DNA of 64,000 bases, taken from Stercorarius parasiticus. Lineage: Eukaryota > Chordata > Aves > Charadriiformes > Stercorariidae. The notes under the pieces are model-generated. The model did not search any database and was not told the DNA's origin. It saw nothing but the letters and a program-made list of their open reading frames with translations. Each line of letters opens with the position of its first letter. The first letter of the stretch is position 1. This document shows positions 50,901 through 63,835 of this stretch, one piece after another. The translations under genes were made by a program, and so were the position numbers. The stretch covers positions 1,457 to 65,456 of the forward strand of contig VWZL01001360.1 of NCBI GenBank assembly GCA_013396915.1, in the 5' to 3' direction.

Positions 50901-53479
50901 CATATTTAAGGTTATACACCTGTAATAAAATACATTGGTCTAAGAAGAATTGTACTGCAGTCTTTAAATAAGGTTATAAATGAGCAGATTGAATAGCCAA
51001 TGGTCCTGTTCAAATCCATGGAAGATTTGACACCTTCTCTGGAACCAAGATTTGGCTTGCATTTTACCAGTTTCTTGTTTTATAACATATGATATATTCT
51101 GCAAAGAATAATAGATGGTCTTCAAGCTATTTTTTTTGTGATGAGAACATGTTCACCTCTTTTTGTCTTTTGTATGTAAATTCCTTCTCTCTTGGTAACT
51201 TCCACGAGCAAATAATCTGTTGCCAAGCTCATCCTGAAATGACAAATATAGTATCTGGAAGTGCACAAGAGAAGAGGCTGGACAGGGCACTCCTGGGAAC
51301 TCCCATTCAAGCCATTGTGGGTTTTTTCAGTTCGTTGGCCAAACAAATCAGATTACCACATCTGTTTAGCCAGATGGTCTTTCTAGTTTCATGAGGCAAG
51401 TACAGTCAAAATACTGTCTACAACTAGCACAAGGACTGTATTGGCAACTTGCTGCAGAAAAGGAGTTGTGTTACGGAAAACCACTGTTGATGGCATTTGA
51501 TGGTGACTTCTAACAGGCAGATGACTTGAGCACCGTTTGCAGCCGTGTTGATACATGCAGGTAGTAGGTGGCAACCTAGAAGCCTAATTAGTGCTCTTGT
51601 TCGTTTCTGGATTGCAAGTTAGGAACATTAATCTTCCTATTAATCTTCTACTAATCTTGGCCTGACCTGCTTGATATTATTAGATATTTTTACTTCTTCG
51701 TTTCTTTTTCCAGCAACAAAACAGCATTGTGTGTATTTTGAGTTCATTAGACTACTTCTCTTTCTTCTCTTCTGCTGGATCCACTCTACGTACATAAGTA
51801 CTGTTCAGTCTATACTACATAATTTAAAAAGAAGAAGAAAGAAATTAGCACAACTGCTTTGCTTCCAGCTAAGAGAGAAGTTCCTGAGAACCTTTTCCAA
51901 ATTATCATTCAGTTGATTACAGCCTTATAAGGAAGCTTCTCCCAAACACTGTTCCAGCTGTGGTTAACTCCTAAGAATTTGCAGTGACTGACTGTTATGA
52001 TGGAGCCAATTGAAATATCAAATGTTTTATGACACTTTTGTATAGTTACTAAAATGGATTTTGTCCCCATAGACTTTGAAAATTCCAGTATTATAGGAGA
52101 AACATATGAGAGTATCTTATTATTGGAGGGCAAAGGCATCTACAATGGGCAAATCATCTCGTTACAAGATAGATGTATGAGAGAGATGGCAGAAACCATT
52201 CTCTGAAGGAACCTATCTACCTGTAGCTAAAGGGTGCCAGTGAGCTGTTAGATGGCTAAAACTGGGAGGAGGAATCCGGACACTGGTGAGAGGGATTTGA
52301 GAGACAAACAATTTTACATAATAAATTCAAAATTATTCCTAATTGCAAGATATCATAGAGACTTAATAATGTTGTTTGGATCATGTAAGAATGTTTTATA
52401 TCAAGATCTGATAATGGTTTCTTAGCAAATAGTAAAAATCACAAAGATAAACTCACTCCACGCACTTTTTAAAAAAAAAAAGTTGTTGCTAAAATCAAGG
52501 ACACACTGTGATCATTGGCAAGATTTTCTTCCCCTTTGGTGGAAGCAAGATCAACTTCTGTGGACTCAGATGGAGAAAGGGAAAACAGAAGCTGAGATAC
52601 ATGAAGAATAAGTATGCTTTTAGGCATTTGTAAACTCTTTCTTAGCTTAGAGCACATTCATACTGAAAAAAAAAAAGGTTGTTTCTGACTTTTTATTAGT
52701 TTTATGATAATTATAATAATTACTTTAAAAGTCACAAGCCAGGAAATTCTAAATGAGACAGTATAATTATAATATATAACCGTAATAATGCTTCCTTCCA
52801 TTCCTCACTTGGGTATTGTGAGGCTTAATTAGTTAATGTTTGTACATCAGTAAAACGCAAAACACCATAAAAGTATTAAGCATTTTTGCTGCTTTGGTTC
52901 TTCAGTATAATTGATTATCTTTCACAAGAGTATTAAAGGGGAACAATTTAAAAAGATCTGTATAAACCAAACTGTATTTTATATCTGTCTTGCTGGTAGT
53001 TGGAGTGGCAAATCAGTGTTTAATTGCATCAGTATTTCTCATGAACACGCTGACACTGTGACAGTGGATTTGACCTGGAAATATTTGTTGATTATCATAT
53101 TTCTGGGCCTTGCAACAAAATTGAGGTGTTCTCATGGGAACCAGAGATACAGCTGATGGAAATGAATAGAGAATGAGTGACACAAGCTGACAAACCATCG
53201 TATTTAGAAGGGAGAAAAAAACACAAGTAAAAGGTGTTAAGTTGGAATAAATAAAACCTTCTGTCAAATGTTCAGAATAGGATAATCCGTTATTTCTTCC
53301 TTTCTGCTGAACAGAGTTCAGTGGGGAAAAATCCTCGTGCAATGTGTAAATCTGCAATGTATAAGCAACAAATGGAGTTAGAGCTCAGGGAATGTGGCAC
53401 TGTAGACTAAAATATGATGTTTTAAATTATATCTAGGTCGAAGGAGTCCCAAGCAAGATCTGCGTATCAAAAGAACTCC
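47928..53479. other. Intron 2 sequence with nothing recognised
   Basis: AT-rich, short A runs (about 52469-52480 and 52666-52677), no coding or RNA gene signals seen. Confidence 0.5.
48065..48085. repeat. Poly-T tract with one C
   Basis: About 21 bases of T interrupted once by C. No associated element is visible. Confidence 0.85.
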
Positions 53480-53615
53480 TTTACAGACTGGGTTAGAGGT
53501 TGAAGTGGATTTAAGTTAATTTTCAGGAGATTATCAGTACCTTTGGGGTTAGTACTCAGAGTTTGTGAGTTAAAATCCAGAACGTTGTCCACTAGATCGT
53601 TGCCTCACCCTCATC
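53480..53615 (+). repeat. Possible MIR/CORE-SINE 3' relic
   Basis: GGGGTTAGTACTCAGAG, followed by CCAGAACGTTGTCCACTAGA and TCGTTGCCTCA, strongly recalls the MIR 3' region: gggattagaactcag, then tctatccactagacca, then cactgcctc. The copy is diverged. The call is by eye only. Confidence 0.5.
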
Positions 53616-56600
53616 CCTGCCGTTGAGCTTCAGCACAGAAGTAAGGGTTAGGATTAAGTTTAGCATCTGATCTGGACACTTGGATCAGTGCTTTTGAAAA
53701 TAAGTTTTAATGAAAAAAATGGAGATAATATGAAATCCCAGTTCTATAGGCAGCAAAAGTTTTGCAGTTGACTTTCATGAATCCATTATTTCACCCATTA
53801 AATGAAATGGAGTGTGGTCTGTTACACTGGTAATCGTATGATGGTTAAAATACTAGAGTGATCAATACATCAAACCAATCATAATTAAATATTGACTCCT
53901 GGTTTTTTAACCTCAGTCTCTCTATTATTTAGGTTGTGTCAGGCTGGTTGGCTTTGTATTCAAGCCTGTATTTTGTTTGGAGAGAATTTTTCTAATCTAA
54001 TATTGCCACTTACTCTGCTTCCAGCCAATTTATAAACATCCGCTTTTAGCAGGCAAGAGCTTTCCACTTTTGTAACCACGAGAATTTCCATTATTGCATT
54101 TACATGTGTCTCAGATGCTGCTAAGCAACAGGGCTGAGTTACCTGCCAACGCTTGGATTTAAATCCCAGGTCTGTAAAAAGGATGGATAGAAATATAAAT
54201 GTGTAATACACTTAAAATAACAAGTGAAGAATGTGTTTTTGGAAATACGTAGTAATGTGATGGTGTAAAAGGAACGCAATTCCATTCTAGAAACGTGTAA
54301 ACAAAGGTAATATAATGTGTTAGGGAAAATTTAGAGAGTCAATAATTTTCTTAGATTTATGTGATTTGTTCTTGAAAATAAACTGTTGTCAGGTTGTTTT
54401 TGCTTTGCCAAATCTTACCACGAAGTGTTAGGTCTACATGCGATATAAGGGGAGCAAGGAGTAGGGAGAACATACAGCAGAAAACTTAATTGAGTGCATG
54501 TATTACTCCTAAATAGACCAAGTTTGATTCATAGTGTTCTTTATAGCGGTTTTGCTGCTTCTTTTAAACACAGATGCATTTATATTTGGATAAAAAATGA
54601 GTCAGTCTCAAGTGCTTTTCAAAGACTTGATTGACTTTCATTGATATTGGTGTTTTTTCTTTTGGGTCTCGTGCCTTTGGCTTGACAGGGTGGGAATGTT
54701 TCGAAGAAACGGTTTGGATGTTAGAAGTGCTGCTGCAGTTAATAGCATTAACGTTTAAGTCTAAAGGCACATGATGAATGGTGGTGTACCAACACAAGGC
54801 ATGAAGATCGCCTTTACCCTGCAGACCTTATAGTCTGCATTTATGGAGGAGGTGATGGATAGGGGCAAATGGACCACGAGAATAAAAGCGAATAATGAAG
54901 CAATACCAAGAGCCCCAAAAGTCACAATCCAAATGCCAGCTGACCCATTTTCAAGCCTTAGGTAGCCATAGACAAATTTCAAAAGGACATTTTGAACAGA
55001 AGGAAACTGCTTGCAGGGGGTATGCACTGGAAGAACGTGTAATGCTGCTTTCTGCAAAACTGCAGACAGTTACAGGCAGCATCACTGCTTGAAGTGAAGA
55101 GCTGGCCTACATTTGTGCCTTGGTACAGTGAAGAAAGGCTGCAGGTTGAAGTGACAGGACAGGTAAATGAATTTAGCAGCAGCGTTGGCATGGTGTTAAC
55201 CGTGGGAAGATAAATTTGTATAGGACAGAGAATATTATCAATGAGCAAGTTCAAACTGTTTGGACAGAGAAAATGACAGGTCTTCGTCATGTACAACAGA
55301 AGCAAAAGTTCTTTATTCTCCCCTGAAGTTTGTTCATGTTTTTCCCTGTTTTTGAAGGCATTTGGTAATTCTTTAAGGCATTCCTTCCTTTAGAATAACA
55401 CTACAAGCCAAGTAAAGCATTTAACTGTCTTTATTAAAACATTTAAGAGAAGTTTCCTAGAAAATGGTTACTCTTTCCTGCACTGCAAGACCCAGTCTGA
55501 TGAGAATGTAACATCATAAAATTTCATTTTAGTCAGGCAATTTATGCAGTAAATTCCTAATACTTTGTTTAGTTCTCTTGGTTTGCTTGGAAATGATGTG
55601 TGCACATGTAATCCCTTAACACTAGAGTCGTAAGAAATAAAGCATTTTCACATGTATTGCTTGTACTTTGGTGCACACCATTTTACTAACAAAACTGTTG
55701 AAATAAAGGAACAAATCTGTTGTGACATTTGGGGCGAATTATTTAGCCTGTGAAAAACAATGAAACAAAATACTATGCAGAAAAAAGGGTATTAACACAT
55801 TTATGGCTGTGGAAAACAAGAATAGAATAACTGAATTTGCAACATAATTTAAAAAATTTAGGCCTGGTATATCTCTGTAATAAAAGTGCACTGTGTTTTT
55901 TAGAAAAAATATTGGCAAGTGACATGGAAAAATTGACATACAAGAAACCAGATTAAATCAATGGTTCACTCTAACTGAATACAGATTTATTTTTTTCTTC
56001 AGCACTCAGGTAACTGTGTCCAGTTTAGCTACATTTCCCCTGTCAGCATCACTAGCATGAAGTCTGCGATTCATCCATTGGGATTTATGTATTTACAGTC
56101 TGCTGGGGAAGAGTCAACATCGTGTATTCCTTCCTCACCTCATAATGATCTCCAAAGGAGTAGGGTGGGCATGTCTGTCAAGGTAATCTGGTTGATACCG
56201 TTTGCTTGACTTTCCAAAGAATTTGACAAAGCCTTTCACCAACTGAGAAATGTGTGTCTCCTAGATTTCTTTACAGTTACAGAAAAGAGACAGGCTTCTC
56301 CCCAGGACCACCCAGAACAAGGATCTCATTTAAGCTCTGATTTGACCCCATGTGAAACCTGTCACTCTCTGTTGACTACAGAGGACTTCTGGGAAACAAG
56401 TCCCCCTCAGATAAGCCCAGCCTTTGCAACTGCTCTCTTTAATATCCATGCTGGGTCTTTAACTGGATTTTCTGGATTCCTGTGTCTCACAATGCTTTAT
56501 TATTTTTGTTGAATATACTATGTTACTGCTGGTTTAAAGGCAGCCTGTCTTTTCTTCTGGGGATATATTTAAAGCTGTAAGGAGAAGCAATGGTTATCTC

Positions 56601-57017
56601 ACTTGAAAGTCTTACGGCTATTCTCAGAGCAGTAATTGATATCTCACGGAGTACGGCTACCTTTTTGTTTTCTCATGTGTATTATGATTCATAAAGGGGA
56701 TCTTATTACTCCTTGAATAGCAGTGCCTGAAGGCGCCAACCTGAAGTGCTTGGAGTAGAGAGATTGTGTCACTGGCACCAGTGGAGAAAAGCCACGGGAA
56801 GAAAAATAAAACTCTAAATAATTTGATTACTTCTCATGCCAGCACTTCCATTAAAGATGTCACCTGGGCTCATGTGTTTTAACTTAGCTGAAAGAATCTG
56901 CGCTAATGTACCCAGGGAGAATTTGAAGTGCAAGATAAGACTAAGACTAAATAGCATCATGGGTCACAAATAAAACACTTGTAAGTAAAACAAAACAAAA
57001 CAGCAAAAAAAGACATG
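53616..57017. other. Intron 2 sequence with weak repeat hints only
   Basis: A phrase at about 54145-54175 (GGATTTAAATCCCAGGTCTG) again recalls a MIR 3' end but is too short to call. The 86-codon frame at 56252-56512 has no recognisable domain. Confidence 0.5.
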
Positions 57018-57130
57018 TAGACGTGGCACTTAGGGACACAGTTTAGTGGTGGACTTGGCAGTGCTAAGTTTACAGTTGGACTCAGTGTTCTTAAGGGTCT
57101 TTTCCAACCTAAATGATTCTATGATTCTAT
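57018..57130 (+). mobile_element. CR1 LINE 3' tail, plus orientation
   Basis: The copy ends in AATGATTCTATGATTCTAT, the CR1 terminal octamers in sense orientation. They are preceded by GGGTCTTTTCCAACC and, further left, GGCACTTAGGGACACAG and TTTAGTGGTGG, all typical of avian CR1 3' UTRs. It is about 113 bp long, strongly 5'-truncated, and the only clear CR1 in intron 2. Confidence 0.93.
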
Positions 57131-59279
57131 AAAAACCACATCGGTCAAGGCAACCACTTACTGTTCTTTTCAGTAGCCCTGTTGAAGTGGAGGATGGAGG
57201 AAGTGTGTCCCTAGGTTAACTAGCCAAGAGAATGAACCCCTTAATCTCACTGATTTTGGATGAGAGCAGAGCCTCTATTGCATCTACTCTTGACAGCGGG
57301 GAGTTGTGTTTGCCGATGGTTGTGCTGGCAGCTATGCTCGCAGTGACCCCAGCTGGGACTCCCCAGGGGACAGGCTTATTACTCCTGAACCAGCAGCTTT
57401 TGAAGCTGGGACTGCAGGGCAGATCCAGAAAAAGCAGGTAGTCTTTATTCCTGCTCTCTTCAAACCATCACCCAAAAGTTTCCTTCCAAATTGCTATCCT
57501 GTATTGAAGGAGTAAGAAACAGTGCTGCGAAGCTGCCAATGGTGTTACACTTACAGATAAAATAGGAGCAGGTTGCTGCAAAAATAGTCTACTGGTAAAA
57601 TAGGAACAGTCTACTAAGAGAGGGAGAAGTCATAGTCAGGTGGACAGTTCTGTTAATGGGCAGATAAAAGGAAAATAGAGTCCAAAAGCTGTGATGGTTT
57701 CAGTCAGCTGTCAAAACAATTTTTAATTCCTCTGCAGAACCGCCCATCACTAAATTAAGAAAGAAATAAATGAGAAAGAAATACTTGAACTCATTGAGGA
57801 CATGTCTTCCTCTCATTGCCTCAATCTTTAAAAGACATCTTCCTTTTGTATATAAAAGCACTTTTCTGGCAGGAAGGCTTACTGATGTCAGTGAGCTATC
57901 CCTCCACGATGTTGTGTAACCAAGAACATGTGGTTGTTATTTCGCCTTCTGTTGCTAGTGGAGGGCTCAACATGTGATGTGTGTAATCAATAAACTGTGT
58001 GAGCAGTGGCTGCTGAGCGTGGCGAGCCTTATTTTTTACAAGTCAGGGTCCTATTTATTGCAGTGGGTTTGCTTGGGTTTGATCTCTTTTTCTCTGGGCT
58101 AACTTGTGAGAAAACCATATTTTATCTGCATTGGGTAAGAGAGAGAGACCTGGGATGCATGATTCAGTGCTATGTCTTAAACATCCTTGTGTTATACTCT
58201 GGCTTCAGAAGTGAAATCCAGGTGCTGAAGCACTGGAGATGAAGCACTTCCCAAGCAAGAGCTGCCAATTGCTTGTGAGAGCTCTGATTTGGAAAAAGTA
58301 ACACAAACAGTCTGTGTAGAAGGAAAGTACCATTGGAGATTTCTGCAAATGACACATGCAGAAGACATCCTGGGTGCACCAACATAATATAAATGTTAAA
58401 GAAACAAAAAATGTACAATTGACCTAACCAGACAGATTCCACAGGAATTCATTTTTCTTTTTTTTAATTCACACAAGGTGTGTGTGTAGGTGCCTGGTCA
58501 ATGGGTAGGGTGAGCCGAGACAATTGAGCAGGAATCCGTGCATCCCGTGACCTGGGCTGAAGACAGTTGTGTCCCTCAGTTCTTGATTCCCAGAGCCCTG
58601 CCTGGAGCAAGGCACCAAAGCAAATTCAAGCCACAAAAGTAGTGTTTCTGCCTCCTTTGTAGCCCCCAGTGTAGTGTTTAAAGTCTGCCGGGGGTTCAGC
58701 TGCAGTCTTACCGCTACTTGAGGGGATTTAAACTTAGTTTTCCAATATCCCAGTAAGGTCCCCTTGACATTTGGTGTTAACGCATCTTTGTGAGTCTCCC
58801 TCAACCTCTTCTACGTGATGCTGAAGAAAGGGGAGCAGCACTGGTCTGTCCTGTGTCAGAGCTTCTGAGGTCACTGGTTGGTCCTAGAGTTAGTCGGTCA
58901 TTCTATACCTGTCTCGACAATATTTGCCGTCTCCTTTCTTGAGGAAATAAAGATGCTGTGATTGAGCCATGTGCATGTTTGTGTCTGTCTTTCTGAATTC
59001 CCCTAATGAGTTTTGAATCTATGTCCATGATGCATGCGATTTGGACAGAGGAGTAAAAGTCTCCATGCAAAAAAAACCCAATACAATTCCTACAAGTTTT
59101 ATATAACAAATATCCACATGAGGCCAGGCACACCTATTAATACTCTCACAGAGGGAAGGCACCAACATGCACTGAAACCTTCTTAGATATCAGAGCATTC
59201 ACATGGGCACTCGATTGTGAGATGCAATGATGAGTTTCTCCGCGTCTGCTGCTCAGGAGGTTATCTGTCCCCTGTTTAA
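57131..59279. other. Intron 2 sequence right of the CR1 tail
   Basis: No recognised gene or element. An imperfect direct repeat around 57556-57616 (GATAAAATAGGAGCAG and GGTAAAATAGGAACAG, each followed by AGTCTACT) is the only local structure noted. Confidence 0.5.
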
Positions 59280-59600
59280 CAAGTTTAATAGCTCGTTCAA
59301 TATTGTACTTAATAATGAAACTCAATTATTAAGAGTTTAATAAAGTATTTGATATTAACTCATTAAGATTATGAAGCCTATGGAAGCAATCAAGTTCTTG
59401 TTTCTCTCCCATTCTCTTAATAATTTAAAATAAGATAAAAACGTATTACATTATTTTTTGTCTTATCATTCTGATTTTACATTTATTGCTTAAAACCTAG
59501 TAGATTGTAATTAATAGACCACATTCAGATTTTGCTAAATCTCCCTGTCTGTTGTAAGTTCGTAAATCAAGGCTTCAGGTATGCACTGCAGACTGTTTTT
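59280..59600. other. AT-rich stretch with clustered TAAT motifs, candidate conserved non-coding element
   Basis: A dense set of TTAATA, TTAATTA-like and ATTA motifs occurs here with few repeats. It includes a 9-bp perfect stem, CTTAATAAT (59308-59316) with ATTATTAAG (59325-59333), around an 8-base loop. This composition is common in developmental or neuronal enhancers but also in ordinary AT-rich intron. Conservation cannot be assessed here. Confidence 0.25.
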
Positions 59601-60639
59601 ATAGATTTTATTTGCGATGTTTCCCTTAACACTCCAGTAATGCGACACAGTGATTGTGTGTGTGTAACAGGACTTCATTAATAAAGGTAATAGCTCTTTT
59701 TAATAACTGAATTTGCTCAAATGCCACCACATTTTTGAAGCGTTGTTAGATTGACATTTATCTGTGGCTCATGTCTGATTTTCAAGGAATGAACAGTTCC
59801 GTGCCTCAGACTGAACTGCGTCAGACAGACACAGCATCAGGTGTGTTCACTCCATCCAGTCATGAATCAACAGGTGGAATCTAGTGACTTGACCCCTAGG
59901 TGTTCCCCATCAGTGATACCTTGAGCAGCGTCACCTGGTTCACTGCCTGATGAACTGTATAGCCTGTATTGGAAAAGAACCGTTCATAAAAGCAATATAA
60001 CTGGGGCTTAAATAGAAATAATATTGGCAGGCATTATCATATAGTCATTAGAAACCATGACCTTGCTAAATGACTTTGGTTTGCATTATAGCTGAGTTTA
60101 ATAGGTGCTTCACTACAACACGGCAGTCTTTTAGTACAGAATAATCCCTGCCCCTTGCACTGCCAGACATCAAGTCTAGGAGTCCACGTGTAATTTCAAG
60201 TGGTTGAAAGACACGCCAAAGAAGACTGGGCTATGTTTTCTGCATCACTTGTTCACCAGTGTCATGTCATAAACGTACTCCCCTCTTTGTAAAACTACTC
60301 AAATGATCTTTTCTCAGGTTAGATCATTAAAATAATCTTCTTTCTTTCTAATCTGGGATGATCAGCTTTAAATGAGGTTTGGGGGTAGGGCTTTCCATTT
60401 GCCTGCTGTTATCAGCTGGTGGCGTTTGTATTGAAAGTCTCTAGAGCTAAGCTGTTAATGCCGTAAATGATTGATTTATTATCACTCTTTGGAAATGAGT
60501 TTGTCATGGAAGGGAGCTCAAGAAATCTGAAATCTCTGCATTGCAGACCGAAGGGGACAGGGTCTCATTTAAAAATATAAGCAAATAATGAAAAAGAAGC
60601 TAAGTGTGGATGTGGCGGTTAGTAGACTGCTAATCATGG

Positions 60640-60965
60640 GGAGCACTGAGAAGGGCTGGGGCTCTGTGTGTGCCTCGGCAGCAGGAGGGTGCTGAGGGTG
60701 CCCTTTGTGCCGGGTGCTGTGGGCGATGTCTCAGCCGCTCGGGTGGAGGAGGCACCAGGCATAGTGAGGCACTAAAGGGTCCCTCGCTGTGTCCTTGCCC
60801 TGACGGACAGCCTAAATATGAGGGAGGAATAACACCAGGTCTCGGTGCAGTGGGGAGAGCTGCTCTTGGCGGGGGACAACCGCAGCTGGTCCAAGTGCTC
60901 TCCCGGGAGCAGAGGTCCCAGCTGCTCCCAGTGGGAAGGTGTTCCTCCTTCCCTATTCCCTCAGC
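60640..60965. other. Isolated GC-rich patch within AT-rich intron
   Basis: G+C rises sharply here relative to both flanks and several CpGs appear (GCCGGG, GCCGCTCGGG, CTCCCGGGAG). A 105-codon open frame results but has low-complexity composition and no recognisable domain. It could be an intronic regulatory island or a decayed repeat. Confidence 0.4.
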
Positions 60966-63835
60966 ATTCCTCTGGTTGGCTGTGTAGGACTGACTGCAAC
61001 ATCCCCTTTAACATCTAAAATGCCATGTTGTTGTTTCAGATAAGGTCAGGGTGAAGATTTTTGAGGAAGATAAGTTTATTTCAGCAAAAACTCTTCAACA
61101 TGGAAGAGCTCTTGACTACACAGCCTCCCTCTGCTCAGAGGCTGGATACCCTGGGGGACATGGTTTGCAGAACGAGCTGTATCATCTAGGTCTGCATCAG
61201 CAGCACAGATCAGAACCTGGCTGCCAACAGTAGCACCTTTCAAAATGCAGAGCTTTTAAAATGCAAAATGCAAGAAATTGATATACAGGAGACTCTAGAT
61301 TACAGTATGCTTGAAGAAGTAGTTACACTTAACGCTGAAAAAGCCTTTGGGATACAATCCCATTTCATCCAACCGTTTTGCAAATTAATTATGCTAAGCA
61401 GGTTCCTTTAATTACATTGCTTGAAGGAAGAGCAGCAGAACATGTAAATTCCGTAAGAGAGAAAGCAAAGGTTTCCACTGCCAATTATGGAGCAAAATTC
61501 AAGAAAGGCAGCTGTAGCATGATGGGGCAGAATGTGATTATTTTAAATGAAGTCTAGAGAAATTCCTGAATTCCTCATTTTTGTTTTCGTCAATGTCCTG
61601 CCATGCTCAATTGTATCACACTGGGCATGACATTTTTTCAAGGTATTAAGACTTTCCGTTATGCAACTTCTGTGACAGGGCAGCCCATAGCAAGTTAAAG
61701 CACTTGGCTCTTGCTTGGGAAGGATTGAGGGTATTGTTTGACTTACACCACAGCGGAGGGAGGTCTGTAAAGTGCGCCGAAATATTTCTCCTGCCTTGCG
61801 GTTTCTGAGAAAGGCAAGCAAAAAGTGTCAGGTACTCCGTGTGTGGCATACACCACCACCATCTAGTGGTTACCTTCCAGCTTGATGGATAGCTGGCTGG
61901 AAAGCACTAAGCAGAATTATCCTGCAAGCTGGGAAGAATTTCACCCGGGGCTGTTCTATCTCAGTGCATTTCTGTATCATTTGTTTGTTTAGGGAAAGTA
62001 TATTGAAAGAAGAAAGGATCAAATTCTGTTGTCCCTGTTTAACAGCTGGAGAGGCTGTTTGAATGATCAGTATAGAACTTGCACAATTCTAAAATACAAT
62101 ATCGAAGAGCCCTGTTCTTTCTAAGAAAATGCTGAATGCAAAATATTTGGAAATGTGACTCTTGCATGTCACTTACACAGTTCCAAAAGCAAGTGGAGGA
62201 GTTTTAAAAGGAAAGTACTTAAAAAACCCCCCAAAGAATGACTCCTTTTTTTGGCATGTTTCTTATGCTGAGCAGATAAAACAGCACCTGTAGTTGTGAG
62301 GAAGAAAGTCTTAAAACCATCTTTTTAACTCTAAGGTATTCTGATACTTTATTTGTAATTTTTGCTAACAAATATCTTCAGATAATTTGACTATTACACG
62401 TTAAAATGCTGTGCTTTATATAATAGCATCGAGTGCATTGTTCAAAGCATAACCCAAAATAGCTGTGCAGTATGTCCATGAAACACTTGAAGAATTACTC
62501 TGGTTACAAAAGACAGTGTTAAACTCACTTAAATTTTGCCATGTTGGAGTCTAAGGTAGTTATACGTTGGGCACCTCCACTAACCACCTCCTGAGCGGTG
62601 AATTCATCCTGCCTATTCCAAGCAATCCCCTGTTTTAAGACAGACGAGTCTCCTGTTGGAGGTGGTTGCTTCTCTCCAGTCAGTGTCAAGGGAACCTTGG
62701 TAACTAGCTTAGATGGGATACCTGATTTTGGGACAGATAAAGCAAGATAAATATTGTCAAAAAAAAAAATAAAGGCACAATTACTAAACAAAAAGAAAAA
62801 AATCACCATTTGCTGTTATGAATCAAAGTTAAATTTTTAAACATAGCCTTTACTAAAAGAATAAAATTAAAAAATACTATGTTTTAGTTAAACATAGAAA
62901 TCAGAGCTCTGTGTTCTGATTTGCAATTGGGAGGATCCGTCTTGCAAGCTGTAAAATAATCTCTTCTCTCCCTTCCTGTTATGAATGTTAGATATTTCAC
63001 ATGGGCTTCAGAAACTTGGGCCTTTGTCTTACTGTAAAGAAAAGGTTTTGTAAAGGCAACAGTAAGGAGTTCTGTTCCTTAGTCATCATTTCTGGGTGGA
63101 CCCTTCGTTCCAAGTACGTGAATTACAACTTCATCCTCTCCCCACCCCTTACTTCGTGGTTGATGTATTGCTGTGACTCTTCAGAGAGACCCTGGGCAGA
63201 GGGGCAGCATGGGTCAGTGAGACGTGGTGTCTGCTGTGACCCACCTCAGAGACCGTAGTGGGACCAACAGTGTACATAATAAACTCTTTGCTGGACCAAG
63301 ATGTGAAAGCCAGGGAGTTCCGTGGGGGGAAAGACCCGTGCTAAGGTCATCTTTTGTGTTGTCATTCTCTAAGGTTGTTCAGAGCTCCTTCTTCCCTCTC
63401 AGTCTCTTTTTTGTGGCCTTGGTCTGCTCTCTGCCTTCCTTCCCCGATGCCGCAGCTCTATGTGTCTGCTCTCTCATCTGCTGGTCCTGGCTTCTGTGCT
63501 GCTCTTGTTGAAAATATCGGGGAGAAGCCCTGGGCCAACGTGATCTGGTGTAGCGATAGCACTTCGGTGGAGGCACCAGCTGGGGATCTGGCCCTTGGTC
63601 TGGGTTCAAGGCAGCAGCGTTTCCACAGCTCTCTTTGAACTATCTTTTGCTTTGTTTATCCTCGGTTCCCTCACAAGGATTTATTACCCTTGAGATATCT
63701 CAAGTTGACACTAAGAGAAAACGAAGCTTTTCGGTAAGAGGGTAGAGGTCCTCTCTCAATGCCCAGTCAGTCCTTGACCTTCCTGCCTAGACTTTTAACA
63801 GCATTATAGTTCTGTTGATATGTTTTATTTTGCAG
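60966..63835. other. Intron 2 sequence near the right edge, nothing recognised
   Basis: Ordinary mixed-composition intronic DNA. Short open frames around 63001-63640 overlap on both strands and have no domain features. Confidence 0.5.

Noticed and set aside
56252..56512. 86-codon open frame preceded by a phrase resembling a LINE RT segment (TTTGACAAAGCCTTTCACC)
   Set aside because: The resemblance is a few residues long, the frame does not continue it, and no flanking LINE sequence is recognisable.
60670..60987. 105-codon plus-strand open frame
   Set aside because: Explained by the GC-rich patch; Gly/Arg/Leu-rich low-complexity product without recognised motifs.
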